60,478 bases of DNA from DATLEX01 sp035525045 (GCA_035525045.1 DATLEX010000304.1:1-60478); one strand, 5' to 3'; positions 12,357-21,059 are shown, counted from the stretch's first letter. Notes: generated by a model from the sequence alone, not told the origin. Program-made: numbers and translations.

Positions 12357-13265
12357 ATGCTACTCTCCGCATCCGTGCGCCGTTTCGCCGTTCTGCTGCT
12401 ACTCGCTTCGATCGCCCTGGCCTGCAATCGCAGGCCGGTCACGCCGCCGGACGTCGTCGCCCGTGTCGGGGATCGCATGCTGACTCTGGCCGATTACAAG
12501 CGCTACCTGGAGCGGAACGCCGGAACCGATCTCGCGCAACTGCAGCCGGAGGTGGCCAGCGCTCTCCTCGACCAGTACATCGAGGAGGTGATCCTCTCCG
12601 AATACGCCGCCAGGAGCGGGGTGGAAGTGCCGGCTGAAGCGATCGCCTCCGCCGTCCGCAGCGATGCCGGCGCCACGGTCATCGAGAAACGCGACGAGAT
12701 GCGCCGGCAGCGCCTGATCGCCAGCGTCTCCGCGGAGCTGCCCGAGCCGTCCGAGGCGCAGATCCGCGAGTACTACGAGAAACGCCAGGGCGAGTTCCGA
12801 AGCGGCGAGGAAGTGCGGGTCCGCCAGATCCTGGTCCACGACGAGGCCCTCGCCAACGACATCGCCGCGAAGCTCCGGAAGGGAGCTTCCTTCGAGACCC
12901 TTTCCGCCGAACACTCCCAGGCCCCCAACGCCAAGCGAGGGGGGGAGATCGGCTTCGTCAGCCGCGGCGAGCTGCCGAAGATGTTCGAGGAGCAGATCTT
13001 CTCGCTCCAGCCGGGGCAGGTCAGCCCCGTCATCCGGACCGACAAGAGCTTCCACATCTTCAAGGTGGACGAGCACCGGCCGCCGGGGGTGCTGAGTCTG
13101 GAGGGGGCCGCGCCAGCCATCCGGGCGCGGCTGCGGGACGACGCCGTCCGCGACCATATGGCTCAGCTCGGCGCCCGCGCCCGCCGGGAGATGCCGATCG
13201 CCGTCCTCACCAAGCGCCTCCCCTTTCGCTACTCGGGAACTCTCCCAAAATCGGAGAACGAATAA
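12357..13265 (+). CDS. Parvulin-type peptidyl-prolyl isomerase lipoprotein
   Basis: A 302-residue periplasmic foldase. The N-terminus is a lipoprotein signal with lipobox ALAC (about Cys22). A SurA-like helical region with VARVGDRMLTLADYKRYLE (35-55) follows, and a PpiC rotamase domain lies at about 140-240 with VRQILVHDE, GEIGFVSRGELP, MFEEQIFSLQPGQVS and FHIFKVDE. It would catalyse prolyl cis-trans isomerisation and help fold exported or outer-membrane proteins. A second SurA-like gene follows 47 bases downstream. Which of the two acts as the main chaperone cannot be told from sequence. Confidence 0.9.
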   Translation: MLLSASVRRFAVLLLLASIALACNRRPVTPPDVVARVGDRMLTLADYKRYLERNAGTDLAQLQPEVASALLDQYIEEVILSEYAARSGVEVPAEAIASAVRSDAGATVIEKRDEMRRQRLIASVSAELPEPSEAQIREYYEKRQGEFRSGEEVRVRQILVHDEALANDIAAKLRKGASFETLSAEHSQAPNAKRGGEIGFVSRGELPKMFEEQIFSLQPGQVSPVIRTDKSFHIFKVDEHRPPGVLSLEGAAPAIRARLRDDAVRDHMAQLGARARREMPIAVLTKRLPFRYSGTLPKSENE

Positions 13266-13312
13266 ATCGAGGCGTCACTTGTTGTCACGGCTGCTCGTCG
13301 GATGAACGATCC

Positions 13313-14290
13313 ATGAAAAACATCACTCTGGCCCTCATCCTCGTGCTCGCCGCCACCACGGCGGGCGCCGCGGACCTCATCGAGGCGGTGGTCGTCCGCG
13401 TCGGAGACCGCATCATCACCCGCTCGCAATATGAGAAGCGCCTCCGCGATCTCTACAACGAGATCGAACAGACCACGCCGCCGGAGATGGTCGAGGAGCG
13501 GAAGAAGAGCGTGCGCAACCAGCTCCTCGATGAGCTGATCAGCGAGCTCCTGATCAAGGACCGCGCCGACCGCCTGGGGCTGACCGTCATGCAGCCCGAG
13601 ATCGACGACGCCATCAACCGGCTCAAGCAGCAGTACAACATCGCCACCGACGAGCAGTTCGAGTCGTCGCTGCAGCAGTCGGGAATGACGCGCGCTGAGA
13701 TGGAAGTCCGCCTGCGCGATACGCTGATCACCAACAAGGTCTTCGGACGCGAGCTCCGCAATCGCGCCGAGCTCGATGATCGCGAGCTGCGCGCCCGCTA
13801 CGACCGGGAGAAGGAGGAGTACCGCCTTCCCGAACGGGCCCGGCTCCGCGAGATCGTCATCGTCAAACCGGAGAATCCGGCCGCCTTCGAGGCCGCCCGT
13901 GAGCGCGCCGCCGCCGCGGCGGCGCAGGCCCGCGCCCCCGGCGCGGACTTCGCCAAGGCGGCGGCCGCCGTCTCCGAGGCCGGAACGAAAGAGAAGGGCG
14001 GCGACCTCGGCGAGGTGGCCCGCGGCGAGCTGCTCGCCGACCTCGACGCCGCCGTGTTCGCCGCCGCCGCCGGCACGGTGATCGGCCCGATCGAGACCCG
14101 CTCCGGATGGCACATCGTGAAGGTCGAGCAGCGGCTCCCCTCCGAGATCCCCGCCTTCGAGTCGATCAAGGACCGGCTCCGGCGGGATGCCACCGAGGAG
14201 ACCTTCCAGCGCGATCTGAAGGCGTACCTCGAGAACCTCCGCAAGGACGCCTACATCCAGATTCACGAGCAGAACGTCCCGCAGGTCTGA
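13313..14290 (+). CDS. SurA-like periplasmic chaperone/peptidyl-prolyl isomerase
   Basis: A 325-residue protein with a cleavable signal peptide (MKNITLALILVLAATTAGA). The SurA N-domain starts with VVVRVGDRIITRSQYEKRL, and a parvulin domain lies at about 170-270 with ARLREIVIV, an Ala/Arg-rich helix, KGGDLGEVARGELL and GWHIVKVEQRL. It probably escorts outer-membrane proteins through the periplasm together with the lipoprotein isomerase just upstream. The two share the same layout, so they may come from an old duplication. No terminator is visible downstream. Confidence 0.9.
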   Translation: MKNITLALILVLAATTAGAADLIEAVVVRVGDRIITRSQYEKRLRDLYNEIEQTTPPEMVEERKKSVRNQLLDELISELLIKDRADRLGLTVMQPEIDDAINRLKQQYNIATDEQFESSLQQSGMTRAEMEVRLRDTLITNKVFGRELRNRAELDDRELRARYDREKEEYRLPERARLREIVIVKPENPAAFEAARERAAAAAAQARAPGADFAKAAAAVSEAGTKEKGGDLGEVARGELLADLDAAVFAAAAGTVIGPIETRSGWHIVKVEQRLPSEIPAFESIKDRLRRDATEETFQRDLKAYLENLRKDAYIQIHEQNVPQV

Positions 14291-14333
14291 ATCCGCCGGG
14301 CGGCGGCCCCTCCGATCCACCACCCGTAGAGTG

Positions 14334-14354
14334 CCTCGGCCTCCGAGGTATCCT
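14334..14354 (+). promoter_or_regulatory. Putative cobB-radC promoter with adjoining inverted repeat
   Basis: TATCCT (14349-14354) ends 8 bases before the ATG of the sirtuin gene. It is directly preceded by a perfect 6-base inverted repeat CCTCGG-CCT-CCGAGG (14334-14348), which sits where a repressor or activator could act. No -35 match was found. Confidence 0.35.
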
Positions 14355-14362
14355 CGGGCGCC

Positions 14363-15085
14363 ATGAGCGCGCTCGCTGATGCTGTCGCGGCAATCCGGAA
14401 ACTGCGGCCCCGGAAGGTGGTCGTCTTCACCGGGGCGGGCGTCTCCGCCGACAGCGGCATTCCCACGTTTCGCGGCAACGAGGGTCTGTGGCGAACGTTT
14501 CGCGCCGAGGATCTGGCCACGCCCGAGGCCTTCCTGCGCGATCCGCTGCTGGTGTGGGAATGGTACGAGATGCGGCGCGCGATCATCCGCGCCGCGGCTC
14601 CCAACGCGGCCCACCAGGCCGTCGCCGCCCTGCCGGGGGCCGTCGTGGTGACGCAGAACGTCGATGGGCTGCATGCGCGGGCCGGCTCCGCCGACGTGGT
14701 GGAGCTGCACGGAAACATCTTCCGGGTCCGCTGCACGCGGGAAGGGACGAGGGCGGCCCGCCCCGAGCCATTCGACTCGTTGCCGCCCGTCTGTGAGTGC
14801 GGCGCGCTGCTCCGGCCGGACGTGGTCTGGTTCGGGGAGATGCTGGCGGAAGAGGCGATCGCCCGCGCCTCCACGGCCATGATCGGTGCCGACCTTCTCC
14901 TCGTCATCGGCACGTCGGGAGTGGTCTACCCCGCCGCCGGTCTGGTCTCGCTGCACGACGGGCTGTCGATCGAGATCAACCCCCAGGCCTCCACGCTCTC
15001 CTCGGCGTGCACGATTGCGATCGCCGCACGCGCCGCGGAGGCGGCGCCGGCGATCGTCGAGGCCATCCTGGAGGAGAACCGTTGA
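14363..15085 (+). CDS. cobB: NAD-dependent protein deacylase, class III sirtuin (CobB-like)
   Basis: A 240-residue Sir2 enzyme that removes acyl groups from protein lysines using NAD. The Rossmann signature FTGAGVSADSGIPTFRG is near 20-40, TQNVDGLH near 97-103, and the catalytic His is H116 (ELHGNIF). Tyr68 and Arg71 in EWYEMRR occupy the positions that in SIRT5 and CobB bind succinyl or malonyl groups, so desuccinylase activity is likely. The zinc site is incomplete: RVRCTREG and VCECG offer three Cys rather than four, and an incomplete site is also found in some CobB proteins. Its stop codon overlaps the radC start. Confidence 0.93.
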   Translation: MSALADAVAAIRKLRPRKVVVFTGAGVSADSGIPTFRGNEGLWRTFRAEDLATPEAFLRDPLLVWEWYEMRRAIIRAAAPNAAHQAVAALPGAVVVTQNVDGLHARAGSADVVELHGNIFRVRCTREGTRAARPEPFDSLPPVCECGALLRPDVVWFGEMLAEEAIARASTAMIGADLLLVIGTSGVVYPAAGLVSLHDGLSIEINPQASTLSSACTIAIAARAAEAAPAIVEAILEENR

Positions 15086-15753
15086 GAGAAGTCATCGCCG
15101 ACCTTCCCATCGACGACCGCCCGCGCGAGCGGCTGTTCACGCATGGAGCGGACACGCTCTCGGACGCCGAGCTGATCGCCATCCTGCTCGGTTCGGGCGT
15201 GCCCGGCAAGAACGCCATCCAGCTCGCCCGGGAGATGCTGCAGGACGGGATGTCCTCCCTCCGCCGCCGCGAGCCCTCGCAGATCGCCAGGCTCACCGGC
15301 GTGGGGCCGGCCAAGGCCAGCCGGATCGCCGCGGCGTTCGAAGTGGCGCGGAGGCTCTCGTCGGCGGAACCCGATTCCCTTCCGCGCTTCGACGTGGAGG
15401 TGTTCGGTCGCTCGCTGGTCAGCGGCCACGCGCATCACGTGCAGGAGCGCCTCGGGGCCGCCTTCCTCGACTCGCGCCAGCGCATCCTGCGGCAGCGCGA
15501 GATCTACGTCGGCACCATCAACCACGCCGCCGTCTCGACCCGTGACGTGATCCGCTACGCCCTCGAGGAGAATGCCTGCACCGTGGTGCTGTACCACAAC
15601 CACCCCTCGGGCGATCCATCGCCCTCGGCGGAAGACCTCATGTTCACCAGGAAGATGAGCGGGTCGCTGCGGCTGTGCGACATCGACCTGGCCGACCACA
15701 TCGTGGTCGGCGCGCATCGCTATTACTCGATGCGCCAGAGGGGGCAGTTGTGA
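15082..15753 (+). CDS. radC: RadC/YeeS-family JAB-domain protein
   Basis: A 223-residue protein starting at a TTG that overlaps the TGA of cobB. This start gives the family's usual N-terminus (IADLPIDDRPRERL, then LSDAELIAILLGSG). A helix-hairpin-helix (RLTGVGPAKASRIAAAFEVARRL) is followed by the MPN/JAMM metalloprotease-like domain with the metal motif LYHNHPSGDPSPSAED. RadC was historically linked to repair, but its reaction is still unclear. The JAMM residues are intact, so it is probably enzymatically active. Coupling to a sirtuin gene is unusual but may reflect compact packing only. Confidence 0.93.
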   Translation: MREVIADLPIDDRPRERLFTHGADTLSDAELIAILLGSGVPGKNAIQLAREMLQDGMSSLRRREPSQIARLTGVGPAKASRIAAAFEVARRLSSAEPDSLPRFDVEVFGRSLVSGHAHHVQERLGAAFLDSRQRILRQREIYVGTINHAAVSTRDVIRYALEENACTVVLYHNHPSGDPSPSAEDLMFTRKMSGSLRLCDIDLADHIVVGAHRYYSMRQRGQL

Positions 15754-15755
15754 AA

Positions 15756-15855
15756 GTGTCATCCTGAGCCGGCGCAGCGCGGCGAAGGACCTCCTGCGGC
15801 GATGCGCCAGCGTCGGCAGGGGATCCTTCGCCGTCTTCGCGGCTCAGGATGACAC
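15756..15855. repeat. Long inverted repeat (TCATCCTGAGCC element)
   Basis: A perfect 15-base inverted repeat GTGTCATCCTGAGCC (15756-15770) is repeated in reverse complement at 15841-15855. The interior also self-pairs in part (GGCGAAGGA with TCCTTCGCC). It lies between the convergent radC and ilvE genes and could act as a bidirectional terminator. Partial copies of the arm occur near 12341-12356 and 50851-50860, so it is an interspersed repeat. Confidence 0.75.
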
Positions 15856-15859
15856 AAGC

Positions 15860-16828
15860 CTATCGGGCTGCGAGCGCAGGCTTGTGCGATTCCGCGCCCT
15901 TCCCCGTGTACACCGGCGTCATCCACTTGTAACGGTCGGGGACATCGCCGGCGATGTAGGCGAAGTACTCGTTCTGCACCCGTTCCGTGACCGGACCCCT
16001 CCGCCCCTCCCCGACGGTGATGCGATCGATGCTCCGCACCGGCGTCACCTCGGCCGCGGTCCCGGTGAAGAAGACCTCGTCGGCCACGTAGAGCGCCTCG
16101 CGCGGGATCAAGGTCTCGGTGACCTCGTACCCGAGGTCGGTCGCCAGGCGGATGATCGTATCGCGGGTGATCCCCGCCAGGACCGACGCTCCGAGAGGCG
16201 GAGTCAGGATCTTGCCGTCCCGCACCACGAAGATGTTCTCGCCCGACCCTTCGCTGACGTAGCCGTTGACGTCGAGCGCGATTCCCTCCGCGTAGCCGTC
16301 GGCGCCGGCTTCCGAGCGGATCAGGATCGAGTTCATGTAGTTCGCGGTCGCTTTGGCCAGGGCCGGGAACGTGTTCGGAGCCATGCGGTTCCATGAGGAG
16401 ACGCGGACGTCGACGCCCTGTTCCATTCCCTCCGCCCCGAGGTATTTCCCCCACTTCCAGGCCGCGACCACGACATCGACCGGGCAGGGGCCGGGGAAGA
16501 CGCCGAGTGAATGGAAGCCGCGGTAGACGAGCGGCCGGAGGTAGCAGTCCTCGAAGTCGTTGACCTGAATGATGTCGAGGCAGGCCCGCTTGAATTCATC
16601 CGTTGAATATGGAATGTCGATCCGGTAAATCTTGCAACTGTCGTACAGGCGCCGGATGTGCTCGTCGAGTCGGAAGACGGCCGGGCCGGTCTTGGTCACG
16701 TAGCACCGGATCCCCTCGAAGAGGCCGGAACCGTAATGCAGCGCGTGTGTGAGCACATGGATCTTCGCATCCGCGAAGTCCACGAGCCGCCCGTTCATCC
16801 AGATTTTCTTGACTTCCTCGAACGGCAT
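15860..16828 (-). CDS. ilvE: Branched-chain amino acid aminotransferase
   Basis: A 322-residue class IV PLP aminotransferase that makes or degrades valine, leucine and isoleucine by transamination with glutamate. The N-terminus matches IlvE (IWMNGRLVDF, HVLTHALHYGSGLFEGIRCY). PLP Lys159 sits in ALAKATANYMNS, followed by GYAEGIALD, VSEGSGENIFVV and the FFTGTAAEVTPV loop. It is a single gene, convergent with radC. A good ribosome binding site GAGGAGG lies 5 bases before the ATG, and a TTGACA/TATACT promoter lies upstream, so this is one of the few genes here with a conventional leader. Confidence 0.96.
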   Translation of the reverse strand: MPFEEVKKIWMNGRLVDFADAKIHVLTHALHYGSGLFEGIRCYVTKTGPAVFRLDEHIRRLYDSCKIYRIDIPYSTDEFKRACLDIIQVNDFEDCYLRPLVYRGFHSLGVFPGPCPVDVVVAAWKWGKYLGAEGMEQGVDVRVSSWNRMAPNTFPALAKATANYMNSILIRSEAGADGYAEGIALDVNGYVSEGSGENIFVVRDGKILTPPLGASVLAGITRDTIIRLATDLGYEVTETLIPREALYVADEVFFTGTAAEVTPVRSIDRITVGEGRRGPVTERVQNEYFAYIAGDVPDRYKWMTPVYTGKGAESHKPALAAR

Positions 16829-16888
16829 TCACGCCTCCTCAGGATCGGGTGCTGACTTGGAGTGAGAATCAAAGGTCGGGGCCTGTCG

Positions 16889-16927
16889 AGTATAGGTGCG
16901 GCTGATTTTGGGTGTCAATGCTATAAA
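16889..16927. promoter_or_regulatory. Overlapping divergent promoters, ilvE and SDR gene
   Basis: On the minus strand TTGACA (16918-16913), an 18-base spacer and TATACT (16894-16889) form a near-consensus promoter for ilvE. On the plus strand TGCTATAAA (16919-16927) is an extended -10 for the SDR gene. It abuts the ilvE -35, so polymerase could probably not occupy both at once. Confidence 0.55.
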
Positions 16928-16966
16928 CCTGCCATTTCGGAACGGTTTGCGCAGAAAGTGAGAACA

Positions 16967-17749
16967 ATGGGCTTCCATGGAAAAATTGCGGTGATCACCG
17001 GCGCCTCGAGCGGGATCGGCCGCGCCACGGCCGTGGAGATGGCCCGGCGAGGGGCGGATCTCGTCCTCGGCGCGCGGCGGGAGGAGAAGCTGGAGGAGAC
17101 GGCCGCCGAGTGCAGGAAGCATGGGGTGCGTGCCGAGGCGGTCCCCACCGACGTGCGGAAGCCGGAAGAGTGCCGGCGGCTGATCGCCTCCGCCAGGAGG
17201 GTCGACATCCTGGTGAACAACGCGGGGTTCGCCATCTACGACTCCGTCGCCGATGCGCGGCCGGAGGAACTGCGGGAGATGATGGAGACGAACTTCTTCG
17301 GCGCCGTGCAGTGCACGCAGGCGGCGTTGCCGCAGATGCTCGAACGGGGGAACGGGGTGATCGTGAATGTCGCCTCGATCACCGGTCTGATGGGATACGC
17401 TCGCATGAGCGGCTACTGCGCGACGAAGTTCGCACTGGTCGGCTGGACCGAGGCGTTGCGCGATGAGGTGATCGGGGAGGGCCTGCGGGTTGCACTGGTC
17501 TGCCCGGCGACCACCGAGACCGAGTTCTTCGTCAAAGCAGAACGTGGAAAAATGCCTGCAGCCTCCCGATTGATCCTGGCGGTCCCGGCCGAGCGCGTGG
17601 CCCGGGCCATCTGCGCCGCGGCCGTGGACGGCCGCTACCGGCGGATCATGCCGCCGCCGGCCGCCGCCTTCCTGCGGTTCAAGGAATTCGCGCCGCGCCT
17701 GGCGCATGCCGTGTTCCGCGGCGTCTCCCGGGCGCTGGAGCGCCGATGA
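16967..17749 (+). CDS. Short-chain dehydrogenase/reductase
   Basis: A 260-residue classical SDR oxidoreductase. It has the NAD(P)-binding TGASSGIG (11-18), NNAG (84-87), catalytic Ser137, and Tyr150 and Lys154 in SGYCATK. GARREE after the second strand, with Arg residues, suggests NADP preference. The substrate is unknown. I start at the ATG at 16967 because an earlier in-frame ATG at 16862 would add a 35-residue tail without SDR features and would lie upstream of the likely promoter. The stop codon overlaps the rhomboid ATG (ATGA), so the two are translationally coupled. Confidence 0.9.
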   Translation: MGFHGKIAVITGASSGIGRATAVEMARRGADLVLGARREEKLEETAAECRKHGVRAEAVPTDVRKPEECRRLIASARRVDILVNNAGFAIYDSVADARPEELREMMETNFFGAVQCTQAALPQMLERGNGVIVNVASITGLMGYARMSGYCATKFALVGWTEALRDEVIGEGLRVALVCPATTETEFFVKAERGKMPAASRLILAVPAERVARAICAAAVDGRYRRIMPPPAAAFLRFKEFAPRLAHAVFRGVSRALERR

Positions 17750-18396
17750 AGATCGGCTTCTCCCGCGCGCCGATCACCTCGGCCCTTCTCATCGCCATCG
17801 CCGTGGTGTGGTTCGCCGCTCCCGCGCCGCCGGCCTTCGACCGGCATCAGGAGCTCGTCACGAAGGGGGCCGTGGTCCCCGGTCTCATCGAAGACGGCCA
17901 GCTCTGGCGGCTCTTCACCGCCATGTTTCTCCACGCTTCCTGGCTGCACTGGGCGGTCAACTCCTGGGCGCTCTACCAGCTCGGGATGCTCTACGAGGCG
18001 ATGTTCGGCTCGAAGCGCTTCGCGCTGATCTACTTCGCCAGTGGCATCGTCGCCTCGACGGCCAGCTCCATGAACATCGAGACGGCCTCGGTCGGCGCCA
18101 GCGGCGCCATCTTCGGCGTGCTCGGCGCCTTCATCTTCTCTATCCGCCGTTCGCCCCAGTGGCGGCACGAGCCTTGGACCAGGAGCCTGCTCGGCCAGCT
18201 CATCTTCTTCGCCGTGCTGAACCTCTACATCGGGTTCCAGGTCCCCTTCATCGACAACACCGCGCACGTGGCCGGGCTGGTGACGGGGCTGCTCCTCGGG
18301 TTCCTCCCCCACCGCGTCCCCCCGCCCCCGCCCAGCCACACGGTGGTCGACGTGCAGCCTTACGACGACTCACCGCTTCGCAAAGATCAGCCGTAG
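17746..18396 (+). CDS. Rhomboid-family intramembrane serine protease
   Basis: A 216-residue polytopic membrane protein with about six hydrophobic segments. The active site is complete: Ser119 in VGASGAIFG and His174 in NTAHVAGL form the catalytic dyad, and the N-terminal region contains WRLFTAMFLHASWLHWAVNSWALYQLG, here given as typical rhomboid landmarks LFTAMFLH and HWAVNSWAL. It cleaves transmembrane segments of substrate proteins within the inner membrane. The substrate is unknown. The start overlaps the SDR stop. The last 27 bases overlap the convergent methyltransferase gene. Confidence 0.93.
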   Translation: MKIGFSRAPITSALLIAIAVVWFAAPAPPAFDRHQELVTKGAVVPGLIEDGQLWRLFTAMFLHASWLHWAVNSWALYQLGMLYEAMFGSKRFALIYFASGIVASTASSMNIETASVGASGAIFGVLGAFIFSIRRSPQWRHEPWTRSLLGQLIFFAVLNLYIGFQVPFIDNTAHVAGLVTGLLLGFLPHRVPPPPPSHTVVDVQPYDDSPLRKDQP

Positions 18397-19479
18397 GTCC
18401 TGCGGTCCGAAGAGGCGGGCATTGATGGCCTCGATCACGCGCCGCAGGGCCGGCGGATCGTCGGGCTCGAGCTCCAGCGCCGTTCCTTCCGGCAACGGGT
18501 GGACGGCCCGGACCTCCTCGACGTCGAAGCCGTACTCGCGCCCCAGGAGCACCAGCGCCGCCGGGTGGCGCGGCGCGAGGTGTGTCGGATCGCGCCAGAA
18601 CTCCGAGGCGCTGACCACCAGCGACTCGGCGTTGGGCGTCTCGATCATCAGCAGGCCGCCGCGGCGAAGGACCCGGGCCGCCTCCGCGAACAGCGCGAAG
18701 AGCGCCTCCACCGGCAGGTGCTCGACCACGTGGGCGGCCAGGATCGATCCGGCGCTCCCCTCGCCGAGCGCGGTGAAGCACTCGGGAACCCCGGCCAGCG
18801 TGACGTCGAATCCCCGCTGCCGCAGGTCCGCCACCGACCGCTCGTTCGTATCGAACCCCCGGGCCTCGATCCCGCGCTCGCCACAGAGCGCCAGGAACTC
18901 GCCCCGGCCGCATCCGACGTCCAGCGCCGGCTGCGCCGCCCGAGCCCGGTCCACGTACGGCCGCATCGCCTCCCGCACCTCGGCTTCGCTGCCGCGCAGC
19001 CCGTCCTCCAGACGGCGGTAGAGGAAATCGGTCGCGGCCGGCGAACGTGAGCCCGCAGCCTCGATGAGGGGATTGGTCACGTCGCGCAGCCGGACGGCGA
19101 GTGTCTCGATCTTCTGGTCGAGCGCCGCGATGAGCGCGTCGTTGCGATCCGCAGCCAGGTGGACCAGTTCGCGGCTCTGGCGAACGCCGGCCGCCAACGC
19201 GGACTCGGCGTTCTGCAGGTCGCGCTGCACCGCGGCGATGTCGGCGCGGAGATCGTCCCGGACGGCCTCCGCCAGGGAACGGACGTCGTCCAGCAGATCG
19301 AGAAGGGCTTCGTTGAAGTCGCGCTGCCGGTCGCGATCGGCCGCTCCAGCCCTCCGCACCACCTTCTGTAGAAGGGCCCCGAGGAATCCACCGCTGCGGT
19401 ACCGCCGATCGTCCCGCCAGACCTCCCGCCACCCCTCGGCACCCGCGGGCGGCCCATCGACGTACCGCTCGTCACTCAT
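18370..19479 (-). CDS. SAM-dependent methyltransferase with N-terminal coiled coil
   Basis: A 369-residue protein. Residues 50-150 form a predicted coiled coil (RDFNEALLDLLDDVRSLAEA, then AAVQRDLQNAESALAAG and ALDQKIETLAVRL). The C-terminal half is a class I methyltransferase: motif I ALDVGCGRGEFLALC, AHVVEHLP and RGGLLMIETPN. Proteins of this layout are often found in glycan or O-antigen loci, which is only suggestive here. The ATG at 19479 is preceded by TATCCT ending 7 bases upstream, in line with a leaderless transcript. The 3' end overlaps the rhomboid gene. Confidence 0.82.
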   Translation of the reverse strand: MSDERYVDGPPAGAEGWREVWRDDRRYRSGGFLGALLQKVVRRAGAADRDRQRDFNEALLDLLDDVRSLAEAVRDDLRADIAAVQRDLQNAESALAAGVRQSRELVHLAADRNDALIAALDQKIETLAVRLRDVTNPLIEAAGSRSPAATDFLYRRLEDGLRGSEAEVREAMRPYVDRARAAQPALDVGCGRGEFLALCGERGIEARGFDTNERSVADLRQRGFDVTLAGVPECFTALGEGSAGSILAAHVVEHLPVEALFALFAEAARVLRRGGLLMIETPNAESLVVSASEFWRDPTHLAPRHPAALVLLGREYGFDVEEVRAVHPLPEGTALELEPDDPPALRRVIEAINARLFGPQDLRLIFAKR

Positions 19480-19516
19480 GGGGATGAGGATACAGGACCC
19501 TGTCATCCCCAGCCCG

Positions 19517-20017
19517 TCACGCTTCCGGCGCGGGCACTGCCGGAGTTTCGGCCGGCTCTTCGAACCGCTCCACGCCGATGGGAACGACCTCGACCTGGAT
19601 ATGGGCGCTGACGTCGCGGTGCAGCCGGACGTCGACGTCGTGGACGCCGATGCTCTTGATGGGGTGCTCCAGCTCGATCCGGCGCTTGTCGACCGGGACG
19701 CCCTTCGCTTCCAGGGCATCGGCGATCTCGTTCGCCGTCACGGAGCCGAAGAGCTGGCCGTTCTCGCCGACGCGCTTCTGGATGGTGATCTTCGTGCCCT
19801 TCACGGAGGCGGCGGCCTTCTGGGCGATGTCCTTCTCCTGCTGCGCGAGGAGGGCCCATTTCTTCCTCTCCTGCTCGACGGACTTGAGATTGCCCGGCGT
19901 GGCCTCGCGGGCGAGGTCCTTGGGGATGAGGTAGTTCCGCGCGTAACCGTCCTTGACGGAGACGACGTCGCCGCGCGTGCCGAGGCCGCGGATCTCCTCA
20001 GTCAGTATGACTTTCAT
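19517..20017 (-). CDS. rplI: 50S ribosomal protein bL9
   Basis: A 166-residue ribosomal protein that binds 23S rRNA near the L1 stalk. The N-domain carries MKVILTEEIRGLG and GDVVSVKDGYARNYLIPKDLA, then comes the long central helix and the C-domain with LFGSVTANEIADAL. A 15-residue Ala/Pro/Glu tail extends past the usual end. The ATG at 20017 has AAAGGG 8 bases upstream and matches the conserved start. A GTG 9 bases earlier is also possible. The gene overlaps the end of the DUF2232 gene and closes the rpsF-rpsR-DUF2232-rplI operon. Confidence 0.97.
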   Translation of the reverse strand: MKVILTEEIRGLGTRGDVVSVKDGYARNYLIPKDLAREATPGNLKSVEQERKKWALLAQQEKDIAQKAAASVKGTKITIQKRVGENGQLFGSVTANEIADALEAKGVPVDKRRIELEHPIKSIGVHDVDVRLHRDVSAHIQVEVVPIGVERFEEPAETPAVPAPEA

Positions 20018-21059
20018 GAGAGTCACCCTTTCGCTTGAGTTTTCTGAAATCGAAGAATGGATCGAACAGGCCGGCCAGCGCCAGCAGAAGCAGCCCCAGG
20101 CCGGTGATGCAGAGCAGCCCGAGGAGCACGAATCCGAAGATCGTGCCCATGGCCCCGCTGCCGGCCTTCGCCAGCATGGAACGGAACACGGCCAGGCCTT
20201 GAAGCAGGAAGAGGAACAGGACCACGGTCAGAACGTTGCCGGCCACGATCTGCAGCGCTCCTGTAGCCAGCGGAGTGAGACCTCCGAAGACGAAGCCGAA
20301 GAGCAGCCAGTCGGGCAGCGCCAGATTGCGGAAGAGATACGGACGCTGCGACGGATCGGCGACGGTCCTCTCGGTGGCGAACATGCGCCAGGCCTTCAGC
20401 CGCCCGACCATCATCAGGCTGAGCACGAAGATCAGGCAGAAGTCGATGAGGATCCACGCCGGCAGGACGTTCATGGCGATCTCCATCCACCGCTGGATGC
20501 CGGTGACGAGATCGGAGCGAGCGCCGTTGTCGCGATAGAACTGCACGACCCGCGCGGCCATCTCCTGCGCCTGGGCGAGCTGAAGGGCGTAGGGGGAGAA
20601 GCCGCCGAAGGTGCGCATAGCCACCTCGGTCAGACCGAGGCCGACCGTGCTGCCGCTCACGGCCAGCAGTAGGACGTTCCCAAACCGCTCGCCCCGCTCG
20701 ACCATCGGGATCGCCGCCATGGAGGGGACGGCAATGGAGAGCACCACCGCGGCCAGCGACGCAAAGGCCATGCGTGACGCCGCAGGAGCCTCGGACACGC
20801 TTGCCAATTGCACGAAATAGAGCGTGGTCAGCGCCACGGCGACGGCGAACGCTCCCCAGGCAACGCGCCGCCCGTTGCGCAGCGCGCACTGGAAGAGGGC
20901 GGCGGGAGCAAACACGAGCAGCGGCGAGATCAGCATCAGGGCCGTGGCCACCCCGTACCCGAGCGCAACGCGGCCGGGCGGGCTCGAGGGCCGGCTCTCC
21001 GGACCGGAGGCGGCCGAGGCCGGCCTCATGTCGCTCTGCTCGAGGGAGGTTTCGATCAT
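19998..21059 (-). CDS. DUF2232 (YybS-like) membrane protein
   Basis: A 353-residue polytopic membrane protein with about eight hydrophobic segments, for example ATALMLISPLLVFAPAALF and IFGFVLLGLLCITGLGLLL, and a Pro/Ser-rich cytoplasmic N-terminus. The location between rpsR and rplI is characteristic of YybS/DUF2232 proteins, which may act as small-molecule transporters, but no function is established. It begins 10 bases after rpsR and overlaps rplI by 20 bases, so it is clearly part of the ribosomal operon. Confidence 0.8.
   Translation of the reverse strand: MIETSLEQSDMRPASAASGPESRPSSPPGRVALGYGVATALMLISPLLVFAPAALFQCALRNGRRVAWGAFAVAVALTTLYFVQLASVSEAPAASRMAFASLAAVVLSIAVPSMAAIPMVERGERFGNVLLLAVSGSTVGLGLTEVAMRTFGGFSPYALQLAQAQEMAARVVQFYRDNGARSDLVTGIQRWMEIAMNVLPAWILIDFCLIFVLSLMMVGRLKAWRMFATERTVADPSQRPYLFRNLALPDWLLFGFVFGGLTPLATGALQIVAGNVLTVVLFLFLLQGLAVFRSMLAKAGSGAMGTIFGFVLLGLLCITGLGLLLLALAGLFDPFFDFRKLKRKGDSHESHTD

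Noticed and set aside
16829..16888. Riboswitch or leader-peptide attenuator ahead of ilvE
   Set aside because: The leader is only about 55 bases, has no run of branched-chain codons and no terminator hairpin.
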